A program made the position numbers and the translations under genes. This document shows, piece by piece, positions 1 to 6,909 of a stretch of DNA of 36,693 nucleotides; the first letter of the stretch is position 1; each line of letters opens with the position of its first letter. This DNA comes from Ga0074130 sp035492055 (GTDB lineage: Bacteria; Pseudomonadota; Gammaproteobacteria; Burkholderiales; Rhodocyclaceae). The notes below the pieces were generated by a model, which was not told the origin of the DNA, did no database searches, and worked only from the letters and a program-made list of their open reading frames with translations. The stretch spans positions 1-36,693 of the forward strand of contig DATJJR010000049.1 in the NCBI GenBank assembly GCA_035492055.1, in the 5' to 3' direction.

Positions 1-204
1 ATTACCGGCGCCGGCTTCGACGTCGTCAGCCAGGAACCGCCACCGCTGGATCACCCTTTCAGCGACCTGCGTGATCACCCCGGCTTTATCCTCACGCCGC
101 ACGTGGCCTGGGCCAGCGACGAAGCGATGCAGACGCTGGCCGATCAGTTGATCGACAATATTGAGGCGTTTGTTAAGGGCTCGCCACGGAACGTGGTGAG
201 CTAA
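1..204 (+). CDS. D-2-hydroxyacid dehydrogenase, C-terminal end (partial)
   Basis: Only the last 67 codons are in the window; the gene begins to the left. The translation runs through AGFDVVSQEPPP, TPHVAWAS and a closing NIEAFVKGSPRNVV. This is the end of the NAD-binding and returning catalytic domain of D-isomer specific 2-hydroxyacid dehydrogenases. The His of TPHVAW sits where the family's catalytic acid/base His lies. Members of this subfamily are usually annotated as glycerate dehydrogenase or hydroxypyruvate reductase, acting on 2-keto acids with NAD(P)H in the cytoplasm. The substrate cannot be decided from this fragment. The gene stops with TAA at 202-204 and a strong hairpin terminator follows about 50 bases later, so it is not co-transcribed with moeA, which points the other way. 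Confidence 0.85.
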   Translation: MTGAGFDVVSQEPPPLDHPFSDLRDHPGFILTPHVAWASDEAMQTLADQLIDNIEAFVKGSPRNVVS

Positions 205-254
205 ACCCGCCCGCACTTCGCGCTGACCTCGTTCAGCCTTCGGCTTAACCTCGC

Positions 255-283
255 AAAATGGCCGCTTATGCGGCCATTTTATT
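255..283 (+). terminator. Rho-independent terminator of the dehydrogenase gene
   Basis: An 11-bp perfect stem (255-265 with 270-280) encloses the loop TTAT and ends in a T-rich tract (277-283). It sits about 50 bases after the stop codon at 204. The stem also starts with four A, so it could work on the minus strand as a backup for moeA. Confidence 0.85.
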
Positions 284-310
284 TCGTGCGACGACCCGGT
301 AATTGAAGCA

Positions 311-344
311 CAAAAACAAACGGGCAGCCACGCTGCCCGTTTGT
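311..344 (-). terminator. Terminator downstream of moeA
   Basis: A 13-bp perfect stem (316-328 with 332-344) with loop CAC is followed on the minus strand by a T run (complement of 312-316). It lies about 60 bases past the moeA stop. Two shorter stem-loops lie between them: 369-382 (GGCGC/GCGCC) and 348-362 (GCTTGC/GCAAGC). The moeA message therefore ends in three stacked hairpins. Confidence 0.85.
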
Positions 345-401
345 GATGCTTGCAAAGCAAGCGAGGTTGGCGCGCTAGCGCCGTCGGATTTGCTTCTTAG
401 T

Positions 402-1664
402 TCAGACCAGTCCATCCATAGCCTGCACCTGGACGATTTCACCGGCCGCGATATTGCCGCGCTCGTGTTCGAGAATGACGAGGCAGTTGGCTTCCGACAT
501 TGAACGCAGCACGCCGGAGCCTTGAGCGCCGGCGGGGCTGACTTCAAGACCGTTGGGACCGTTGCTGAGCTTGGCGCGCAGGAATTCGGTACGGCCGGCG
601 TTCTTCTTGAGTGCCACAGTGGTCGGCACACTGAAAGTCGGCACCGGTAGCACGGGCGATTGGCCTGCCAGCTTGAGGATGGCCTGACGCACGAACTGGT
701 AGAAGGTAATCATCACGGCAACCGGATTGCCGGGCAGACCGAACAACCAGGCATTACCGATCTTGCCGAAGGCCATGGGCCGGCCCGGTTTCATGGCAAT
801 CTTCCAGAACAGGACCTCGCCGAGGCGCGCCATCATTTCTCGAATGAAATCTGCCTCGCCGACAGAAACACCACCGCTGGTGAGGATGATGTCGGCGTTT
901 TCAGATGCGCTCTTCAGTGCGGCCTCGAGTGCCTGTGGATTGTCCGGCACCACGCCCATGTCGATGACTTCGCAGCCCAAGCGGGTGAGCACGCCCCACA
1001 TGGTGTAGCGGTTGCTGTCATAGACTTCGCCGCCTTCTAGCGGCGTGCCCAGCGAGCGGAGTTCATCGCCGGTGGAGAAGAGTGCCACACGCACCTTGCG
1101 ATAAACGCTGACTTCAGCTGCACCGATGGAAGCAAGCAGGCCAAGCTCGGCCGGGCGCAGCAGTTTTCCAGCGACAATCGCGGCGTGATCTTTACGCAAG
1201 TCTTCGCCGGCACGGCGGATGTTCTGGCCTTTTTTCTGGCCGGGCGGAATGGTGACTGTGTCGCCGTCTACCGTTGTCACTTCCTGGATCACCACCGTAT
1301 CCATGCTGGCGCAGACCACAGCACCGGTCATGATGCGCAGGGCTTCGCCGGCTTTGAGTTCACGATCAAACGGGTGACCCGCGAGCACGGTACCGACGAC
1401 CTTTAGTTGCGTCGGTGCATCGGCGGACAAATCTTCGTGGCGTACGGCATAACCGTCCATCGCCGAATTGTCGCTGGCCGGTACATTGATCGGCGAGATT
1501 GCATCCTGGGCGAGCACGCGACCGAGGGCTTGGCGCACGAATACGCGTTCAATGCCGCCAACAGGCTCAAGCATCGAGAGGATCAGTTCCTGCGCGCGTG
1601 ATACGGGTAGGGCGTTCGGGTCGTAGTCGCTCTGACAGGAGATTGCTTGAATCAGGGAAGTCAC
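402..1664 (-). CDS. moeA: Molybdopterin molybdenumtransferase MoeA
   Basis: This 420-residue protein inserts molybdate into adenylylated molybdopterin to complete the molybdenum cofactor in the cytoplasm. The MoeA N-terminal region (about residues 15-180) includes the typical NVPASDNSAMDGYA stretch. The central MoCF-biosynthesis domain carries STGDEL and the glycine-rich TSGGVSVGEADF motif. A beta-barrel C-terminal domain closes the protein. Length matches the family (about 400-420). The start codon is GTG at 1664-1662, whose last two bases overlap the mobA stop (GTGA), so translation is probably coupled to mobA. The next in-frame Met lies inside the conserved region, which supports the GTG start. 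It is the last gene of moaA-mobA-moeA and is followed by stacked hairpins ending in a terminator. Confidence 0.96.
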   Translation of the reverse strand: MTSLIQAISCQSDYDPNALPVSRAQELILSMLEPVGGIERVFVRQALGRVLAQDAISPINVPASDNSAMDGYAVRHEDLSADAPTQLKVVGTVLAGHPFDRELKAGEALRIMTGAVVCASMDTVVIQEVTTVDGDTVTIPPGQKKGQNIRRAGEDLRKDHAAIVAGKLLRPAELGLLASIGAAEVSVYRKVRVALFSTGDELRSLGTPLEGGEVYDSNRYTMWGVLTRLGCEVIDMGVVPDNPQALEAALKSASENADIILTSGGVSVGEADFIREMMARLGEVLFWKIAMKPGRPMAFGKIGNAWLFGLPGNPVAVMITFYQFVRQAILKLAGQSPVLPVPTFSVPTTVALKKNAGRTEFLRAKLSNGPNGLEVSPAGAQGSGVLRSMSEANCLVILEHERGNIAAGEIVQVQAMDGLV

Positions 1665-2266
1665 TTGCTGCTCTCCAGGGAGTTCAGTTCATCCGGGGTG
1701 TTGAGGTTGGCGAAGGACGTTTCATCGGGGAAATCGACGAAGGTCGCGCCGTTCTGTTTCTGCCAGAACCCCGTCTTGCGTTCGCCGCTATTAAGAAAGG
1801 CGGCGAGCTGGTGCGTAAGCTCCTTGTGCACCAGCATGAAGACAGGGTGGGTCTGTACCGGCGTGCGCGCAACCAATAGATCGCTGCAGCCGGCTTGCTT
1901 GCTTGCCTCGATAAAACGTGTCGCCAAGTCGAGCGGGAAATTCGGCGAGTCACAGGGCACGGTCAACAACCAGTCGGTCGTGCATGCACGCAGGCCCGCC
2001 AGCAGGCCGGCGAGCGGGCCGGCAAAGGCTTCGTCCTGAGGGTTGGCTGCGTCGGCGACAACCGGATAGCCAAAACCGGTGTAGATATCGGCATTGCGGT
2101 TGGCGTTGACGATCAGCGAACCGACCTGAGGCTGCAGGCGCTCGATGGCATGCACGATCATGGGTTTGTCATTGAAGAGCACAAGCCCTTTGTCGCTACC
2201 ACCCATGCGGCTGCCTTGGCCGCCGGCGAGGATAAGGCCGGTGATATTGTCCGAGCTCAGCGTCAT
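1661..2266 (-). CDS. mobA: Molybdenum cofactor guanylyltransferase MobA
   Basis: This 201-residue cytoplasmic enzyme transfers GMP from GTP to molybdenum-molybdopterin, making the guanine dinucleotide form used by DMSO-reductase-family enzymes such as nitrate reductases. The N-terminal nucleotide-binding signature LAGGQGSRMGGSDKGL (about residues 12-28) is intact. VPCDSPNFP further on is the usual metal/GTP-binding region. Size is normal for the family (about 190-210). The ATG at 2266 lies one base after the moaA stop codon, and the stop overlaps the moeA start. The three genes therefore form a tightly packed operon. Presence of mobA implies that the bis-MGD form is made; the enzymes using it are not in this window. 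Confidence 0.95.
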   Translation of the reverse strand: MTLSSDNITGLILAGGQGSRMGGSDKGLVLFNDKPMIVHAIERLQPQVGSLIVNANRNADIYTGFGYPVVADAANPQDEAFAGPLAGLLAGLRACTTDWLLTVPCDSPNFPLDLATRFIEASKQAGCSDLLVARTPVQTHPVFMLVHKELTHQLAAFLNSGERKTGFWQKQNGATFVDFPDETSFANLNTPDELNSLESSK

Positions 2267-2267
2267 C

Positions 2268-3338
2268 CTAGCCCCCGATGTAACTCATCTCGATTTTCTT
2301 TGCGGCCGCAGTTTCGGCCGTGCGAATCTCGGAATAGCGATCGCCGCGTTGCTGCCAGATGGCCTGGATGGTGCGCGCCAGGACTTCGTCATCCGCACCA
2401 CCACGCAACAACTGGCGAATGTCATGGCCCTGCTGCGCAAACAGACAGGTGTAAAGACTGCCTTCGGGCGAGAGGCGCAAGCGCGTGCAGGTCGAGCAGA
2501 AGGCTTCAGTCACAGAAGAAATCACGCCGACTTCGCCGCCGCCGTCCTTGAACTTCCAGCGCTTGGCGACTTCGCCGCGGTAATTGGGGTTGGCCGGTGC
2601 TATGGGCAGCTCGGCATCGATCAGATCAACGATGGCGCGCGAGGGCAGCACTTCGTCCATCTTCCAGCCGTTGCTGGAGCCTACGTCCATGTATTCGATA
2701 AAGCGCACGATATGGCCGCTGCCCTTGAAATGGCGCACCATGGGCAGGATGGCATGTTCGTTCACGCCTTTCTTGACCACCATATTGATCTTGACCGGAC
2801 CCAGGCCGACGGCGGCTGCCGCTTCGATACCTTCGAGCACGTCGCTGACCGGGAAGTCCATGTCGTTCATCTTCTTGAACGTCTCGTCGTCGAGCGCATC
2901 CAGGCTCACGGTGACACGTTGCAGGCCGGCGTCCTTGAGAGCCTGCGCCTTCTTGGCCAGCAAGGAGGCGTTGGTGGTCAAGGTGAGCTCAACCGGCAGT
3001 CGCGCCAGCTTTTCGATCAGACGTTCGAGGTGCTTGCGCAAGAGCGGCTCACCGCCGGTAAGGCGTATCTTCTGCACGCCCTGATCGACGAATATCTTCG
3101 CGACGCGCTCGATTTCCTCGAAGGAAAGCAGCGAGTCGTGCGGCATGAACTTGAAGTCGCGATTGAACACCGTCTTCGGCATGCAGTAACTGCAGCGGAA
3201 GTTGCAGCGGTCGGTGACCGAAATACGCAGGTCGCGGATCGGGCGGTCGAGCGTATCCACCGGCTGCCCGACGAGGGGACCGGTTGCGCTGGGCAGGCTG
3301 AAACCACCTGCCCGGATCGGGATGACGCGCTGGTTCAT
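2268..3338 (-). CDS. moaA: GTP 3',8-cyclase MoaA (radical SAM)
   Basis: This 356-residue enzyme catalyses the first step of molybdenum cofactor synthesis, converting GTP to the cyclic intermediate that MoaC turns into cPMP. The radical-SAM cluster motif CNFRCSYC gives Cys45, Cys49 and Cys52. The second, substrate-binding 4Fe-4S cluster is ligated by Cys281, Cys284 and Cys298 (CSTC...YTC). The C-terminus ends in the conserved Gly-Gly (SYIGG) that MoaA needs for activity. Start is ATG at 3338 with only a weak upstream purine stretch (GTAGAGAT). No moaC, moaD or moaE lies here, so the rest of the pathway must be encoded elsewhere. The gene follows prfB on the same strand after a 67-bp gap that contains an 8-bp stem-loop. 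Confidence 0.97.
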   Translation of the reverse strand: MNQRVIPIRAGGFSLPSATGPLVGQPVDTLDRPIRDLRISVTDRCNFRCSYCMPKTVFNRDFKFMPHDSLLSFEEIERVAKIFVDQGVQKIRLTGGEPLLRKHLERLIEKLARLPVELTLTTNASLLAKKAQALKDAGLQRVTVSLDALDDETFKKMNDMDFPVSDVLEGIEAAAAVGLGPVKINMVVKKGVNEHAILPMVRHFKGSGHIVRFIEYMDVGSSNGWKMDEVLPSRAIVDLIDAELPIAPANPNYRGEVAKRWKFKDGGGEVGVISSVTEAFCSTCTRLRLSPEGSLYTCLFAQQGHDIRQLLRGGADDEVLARTIQAIWQQRGDRYSEIRTAETAAAKKIEMSYIGG

Positions 3339-3374
3339 ATCTCTACAGCTTAGATGACGGCTTATTCAGGAGAT

Positions 3375-3394
3375 ACAAGGGGGTGACCCCTTGT
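3375..3394 (-). other. Stem-loop between prfB and moaA
   Basis: A perfect 8-bp inverted repeat (ACAAGGGG at 3375-3382 with CCCCTTGT at 3387-3394, loop GTGA) lies between the prfB stop and the moaA start. There is no T run on the minus strand, so it is a weak terminator at best. It may be a processing or attenuation hairpin separating prfB from the cofactor genes. Confidence 0.5.
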
Positions 3395-3405
3395 GTTCAT
3401 TCAAC

Positions 3406-4510
3406 TTACACGCCTTGTTTCAAACTCGCTTCAATAAACGGATCAAGGTCGCCGTCGAGCACCTTCTGGGTGTTCGAGATTTCGACGTTGGTACGCAAGT
3501 CCTTGATGCGCGACTGGTCGAGCACGTAGGAACGAATCTGGTGGCCCCAGCCTACGTCGGTCTTGCCGGCTTCGAGCTTGTCGGCTGCGGCCTGACGATT
3601 GCGCATTTCCAGCTCATACAACTTTGACTTCAGCATGTCCATGGCCGAGGCGCGGTTGCGGTGTTGCGAACGGTCGCTCTGGCACTGCACGACGATGCCC
3701 GACGGCGCGTGGGTAATACGAATGGCGGAGTCGGTCTTGTTGATGTGCTGGCCGCCGGCGCCGGAGGCGCGGAATGTATCTACGCGCAAGTCGGCAGGGT
3801 TGATCTCGACTTCAAACGAGTCGTCGATTTCCGGATACACATACAAGCTGGCAAACGAAGTGTGGCGGCCGCCCGAAGAGTCGAAGGGGCTCTTGCGCAC
3901 CAGACGGTGCACGCCGGTCTCGGTGCGCAGCAGGCCGTAGGCGTATTCGCCTTCAACCTTGAGCGAAGCGGAACGGATGCCGGCCACGTCGCCTTCGGTT
4001 TCTTCCAGCAGTTCGGCCTTGAAGCCCTTGCGTTCGCAATACTTCAGATACTGGCGCAGCAGAATGCTGGCCCAGTCGCAGGCTTCGGTGCCGCCGGCGC
4101 CGGCCTGGATATCGATAAAGCAGTTGTTGGGGTCGGCCGGCTGGTTGAACATGCGGCGGAACTCAAGGCCCGCGACGGTGGATTCAACGTTTTCCAGATC
4201 GGCGGCGACCGCTTCCAGCGTGTCGTCGTCGCCTTCTTCCTTGGCCATGTCGAACAGGTCCTGTGCATCGGCGAGCGAGGACGAAACGCCCTCAAGCGTC
4301 AGAACAACGTTTTCGAGGGATTTCTTTTCCTTGCCAAGAGACTGGGCGCGCTCGGCGTCTTCCCAAATCTTGGGGTCGGCCAGTTCCTGATTCAGTTCTT
4401 CGAGCTTCTCTGCTTTGACGTCGAAGTCAAAGATACCTCCGGAGTTCGGTGCCGCGCGCGGCGAGGTCGGCAATCTTGTTGCCGATGGCGTTGATGCGTT
4501 CTGCTTCCAT
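3406..4510 (-). CDS. prfB: Peptide chain release factor 2, made by programmed +1 frameshift
   Basis: RF2 recognises UGA and UAA stop codons and triggers peptide release. The gene is in two frames. Codons 1-27 run from ATG at 4510 to an in-frame TGA at 4429-4427. The remaining 340 codons continue one base further on, giving 367 residues, normal for RF2 (E. coli 365). The anticodon-like SPF motif is at residues 207-209 (RKSPFDSSGGRHTS). The catalytic GGQ is at 252-254 (SGAGGQHINKTDSA), preceded by Ala where E. coli K-12 has Thr. The upstream RBS is weak. In many proteobacteria prfB is flanked by recJ and lysS; here recJ is about 9 kb away and moaA follows instead. An annotation that ignores the frameshift would place the start near 4473 and lose the N-terminus. 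Confidence 0.97.
4426..4440 (-). promoter_or_regulatory. prfB programmed +1 frameshift site
   Basis: Reading the minus strand, GGAGG (4440-4436) acts as an internal Shine-Dalgarno-like element. Three bases (TAT) later comes CTT TGA C (4432-4426). This nearly repeats the E. coli prfB site, which has AGGGGG in place of CGGAGG before TATCTTTGAC. When RF2 is scarce, the ribosome pauses at UGA and slips +1 on CUU, so RF2 autoregulates its own synthesis. Confidence 0.97.
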
Positions 4511-4598
4511 GTTCGATTTTCCGGCTCGAGAAAAGCCAGAAATTATACCGGAGCCTGCAGCCTCGCGTCCCTGCGTATTCCCACATCCAAGCGGCTCG

Positions 4599-4618
4599 GC
4601 ACCGTCGCGGTGCGCTTT
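4599..4618 (+). terminator. Orphan terminator-like hairpin between divergent prfB and the MCP gene
   Basis: GCACCG (4599-4604), loop TCG and CGGTGC (4608-4613) form a 6-bp GC-rich stem. It is followed within two bases by a run of five T on the plus strand. No plus-strand gene precedes it, because prfB diverges from here. It could end a short transcript starting antisense to the beginning of prfB, or act as an attenuator in the leader of the chemoreceptor gene. The rest of the 4511-4769 gap is AT-rich (4640-4715) and probably holds the chemoreceptor promoter, but I cannot point to a convincing -35/-10 pair. Confidence 0.45.
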
Positions 4619-4769
4619 TTCGCTACCGCACTTCAAACATGCATCAAAAACACTTCTTTTTTGGATGGGTTTGGATTGTTTTCTTTTAAATCATTGTTTT
4701 ATCTATGTGGAATAAGGCTTGCTAGAAAAGCCGGGGATTTTTCAAAAAGCAACCTTGATCGAGGGCGTC

Positions 4770-5951
4770 ATGGGCACCCATAACACGAAAGGAAATGGTG
4801 GTCTGGTCGGCATGGCGGCGGCATTTTTTCTGGCCGGTGGCGGCATTGTCTTGACCGTCGCCATGTCGGCGAGCGCGAATGCATGGGTGACCGGAATAGG
4901 AATACTGTCCGCTGTGGTGTTTTTGTGGGCCGTGAGTCTGCTGCGGACGCGACTTCACGCACAGGCCGTTTGGCAATCCGAATTGATGCGCTTTGTTGGC
5001 GATGTCGAAGGCGGCAATCTCACTGCGCGTGTCGATCCCACACGCGTGCGCGGGCAGGGCATGCTGGTCGAGCGCATGAATGCGATGACACGTTCGCTGG
5101 TGCAGGTGTTCGTGGCCTTTACCCGCTTGTCGCATGAACTGGCTAGTGTCGCGACTGAGGCCACACGCAATGCCAGTGGCGGCGACAGTGGCGTACGCAA
5201 GCAGCGCGACATTACGGTGTCATCGGCGGCGACGCTCGAACAATTGACGGTGAGCCTGGCCGCTGCCAGTAGCCAGGCCGACGAAGCCGTTACCGTGGCC
5301 GAAGGAACACAGCAGGTAGCGGGTAAAGGTGCGCAATGCGTGCTCAGTCTGGCAGGCAATCTCGATGAACTGGCGGCATCGGTTGATGTGTCGACGCAAA
5401 CCGCGCGGCAATTGGGTGAGAGTTCTCACGAGATTGGCATGATCGTGAAGGTCATTGCCGAGATCGCCGACCAGACCAATCTGCTTGCGCTTAACGCTGC
5501 CATTGAAGCGGCGCGAGCAGGCGAGGCCGGACGTGGCTTTGCGGTGGTTGCCGACGAGGTGCGCAAGCTGGCAGAACGTACATCGGATGCCACACGCGAC
5601 ATTCATCGCCGCATTGAGCAGATTCGCAATGATGTCGGTCGCATGGTCGAGACCATGACCGTGACGCATGCACGTTCGCTTGCAAGTACGCAGGAAGCGC
5701 AGGCTGCACGCGACATTCTGCAAACAGTGGAAGACAGCACCGAACGCACACGTGCACTGGTGGCCGACATTGCGCAATCCAGCCGCGAGCAGAGTATTGC
5801 CAGTCAGAGCCTGGCGCAGAACATCGAAGAGGTTGCCCAACTTGCCGACCGCAACGAGCATCTGGTGCGTGAAAACACCGAGCTGTCGGGTTATCTCGAT
5901 CAGTTGGCGCGCCAGCTGACTACAACGATTCAGGATTACCGCTTCGAGTAA
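4770..5951 (+). CDS. Methyl-accepting chemotaxis protein without a periplasmic sensory domain
   Basis: A 393-residue chemoreceptor that would control CheA/CheW arrays. Two membrane helices (about residues 11-31 and 38-58) are joined by only about six residues, so there is no periplasmic ligand-binding domain. A HAMP-like segment (about 60-115) and a long methyl-accepting coiled coil follow. The highly conserved signalling tip starts with IADQTNLLALNAAIEAA at about residue 232. The C-terminus (TIQDYRFE) lacks the CheR/CheB-tethering pentapeptide. I chose ATG at 4770 because GAGG lies 6-7 bases upstream; an in-frame TTG at 4719 would add 17 residues and has no better support. The next gene, a membrane NIT-like protein, starts 11 bases after the stop and may provide the missing sensory part. 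Confidence 0.93.
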   Translation: MGTHNTKGNGGLVGMAAAFFLAGGGIVLTVAMSASANAWVTGIGILSAVVFLWAVSLLRTRLHAQAVWQSELMRFVGDVEGGNLTARVDPTRVRGQGMLVERMNAMTRSLVQVFVAFTRLSHELASVATEATRNASGGDSGVRKQRDITVSSAATLEQLTVSLAAASSQADEAVTVAEGTQQVAGKGAQCVLSLAGNLDELAASVDVSTQTARQLGESSHEIGMIVKVIAEIADQTNLLALNAAIEAARAGEAGRGFAVVADEVRKLAERTSDATRDIHRRIEQIRNDVGRMVETMTVTHARSLASTQEAQAARDILQTVEDSTERTRALVADIAQSSREQSIASQSLAQNIEEVAQLADRNEHLVRENTELSGYLDQLARQLTTTIQDYRFE

Positions 5952-5962
5952 GCGACACAATT

Positions 5963-6859
5963 ATGGGTATTTCATTCGACATGCTTCACTACGTTTTTGC
6001 ATCCGTTGTGCCTTTGTTGGTTGGTCTTGCAGTCTGGCTGCTGCGCCGTCGCAGCCAGCTTCAGGGTAGCCATGCTGGTTCAGCACAGGCTGCCATCGAG
6101 ATGTGCAAGACCATGCTCGGCCTGATGTCGCATATTCAGCAGCATCGTGGCATGAGTACGGCCTGGCTTGCCGGGGACAAAAATTTCGAGCGCCGCTTGA
6201 GCGCCAAACGCGCTGAAATCGAGCCGCTGATGGCGCAATTGCAACGCGCTGCCGAGCAGGAAAACAAGCACAGCTATCCCTGCTTCACACCCAACGACAT
6301 TACCTTGTGGCGACATCGCTGGGGGGTACTGGTCAATGAGCTCAGTGGTTATCCCGTGGAACGATCCATCGCTGCACACAGCAATCTGATTGCCACGCTG
6401 TTGAATTGGCTTGATGCAATTGGCGAAGCTCGCGTCGAATTGCCGATGGGTACGCTATTGCCGACCGGTGCGGTGCGCAACTTCGCGCATCGATTGCCGC
6501 ATCTGACCGAATGCCTTGGTCAGGCGCGCGCCACCGGCAGCGGTGTTGCTGCCAAAGGTGTATGTCCAGCGGTGGCGCGGGTACGTTTGATGTTCCTCGT
6601 ATCGCGCGCCGAGTCGCTGATTGACCAAGCGTGCGCGGTGGACAAGCAGGGTGCAGCAGCGGCGATAAAGGTAAAAGCGCTGGTACAGATGATTCGTATC
6701 CAGATCCTTGGCGGACCGCAGGTCACTGTCAATGCAGAGACTTATTTTGCCGAGGCAACGAGCGCCATCGATGCTGTTTTCAACTGGGGTCGTGAATGTG
6801 GCAGCGCGCTTGAGGCAATGATCGCGCAAGCGCCCGGTGCGCGCACGTCTGCGGCGTAG
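5963..6859 (+). CDS. Membrane-anchored NIT-like (nitrate/nitrite-sensing type) domain protein
   Basis: A 298-residue protein with one N-terminal membrane helix (about residues 8-27) followed by RRR, so the remainder would be cytoplasmic if the positive-inside rule holds. Residues 46-93 contain LGLMSHIQQHRGMSTAWLAGD followed by a helical stretch. This resembles the first helix of the NIT family (PF08376), where LQ-ERG-S is typical. The remainder is helical with no kinase, HAMP or enzymatic motif. The gene follows the chemoreceptor after 11 bases, almost certainly as one transcript, with only a weak GAGTAAG before the ATG. Function is unknown. I infer a sensory partner for the sensor-less receptor. 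The NIT assignment rests on motif resemblance, not on a profile search. Confidence 0.75.
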   Translation: MGISFDMLHYVFASVVPLLVGLAVWLLRRRSQLQGSHAGSAQAAIEMCKTMLGLMSHIQQHRGMSTAWLAGDKNFERRLSAKRAEIEPLMAQLQRAAEQENKHSYPCFTPNDITLWRHRWGVLVNELSGYPVERSIAAHSNLIATLLNWLDAIGEARVELPMGTLLPTGAVRNFAHRLPHLTECLGQARATGSGVAAKGVCPAVARVRLMFLVSRAESLIDQACAVDKQGAAAAIKVKALVQMIRIQILGGPQVTVNAETYFAEATSAIDAVFNWGRECGSALEAMIAQAPGARTSAA

Positions 6860-6909
6860 CAAATACAGGTGAATCCCTGCGTTTGATTTTGAATTCTTCT
6901 TTTGGATTC

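Noticed and set aside
348..382. Short direct and inverted repeats after moeA as a REP-like element
   Set aside because: The stems are only 5-6 bp, and I see no further copies of these sequences in the window.
2145..3353. Open frame of 402 codons antisense to moaA
   Set aside because: moaA is unmistakable on the other strand, and the antisense product shows only low-complexity His/Asp/Ala-rich sequence.
3661..4494. Open frame of 277 codons antisense to prfB
   Set aside because: No domain or ribosome-binding site. It mirrors the RF2 coding sequence.
4713..4737. Possible flagellar (sigma-28) promoter before the chemoreceptor (TAAGGCTT...GCCGGGGA)
   Set aside because: The spacer is nine rather than about eleven bases and the -10 half matches poorly.
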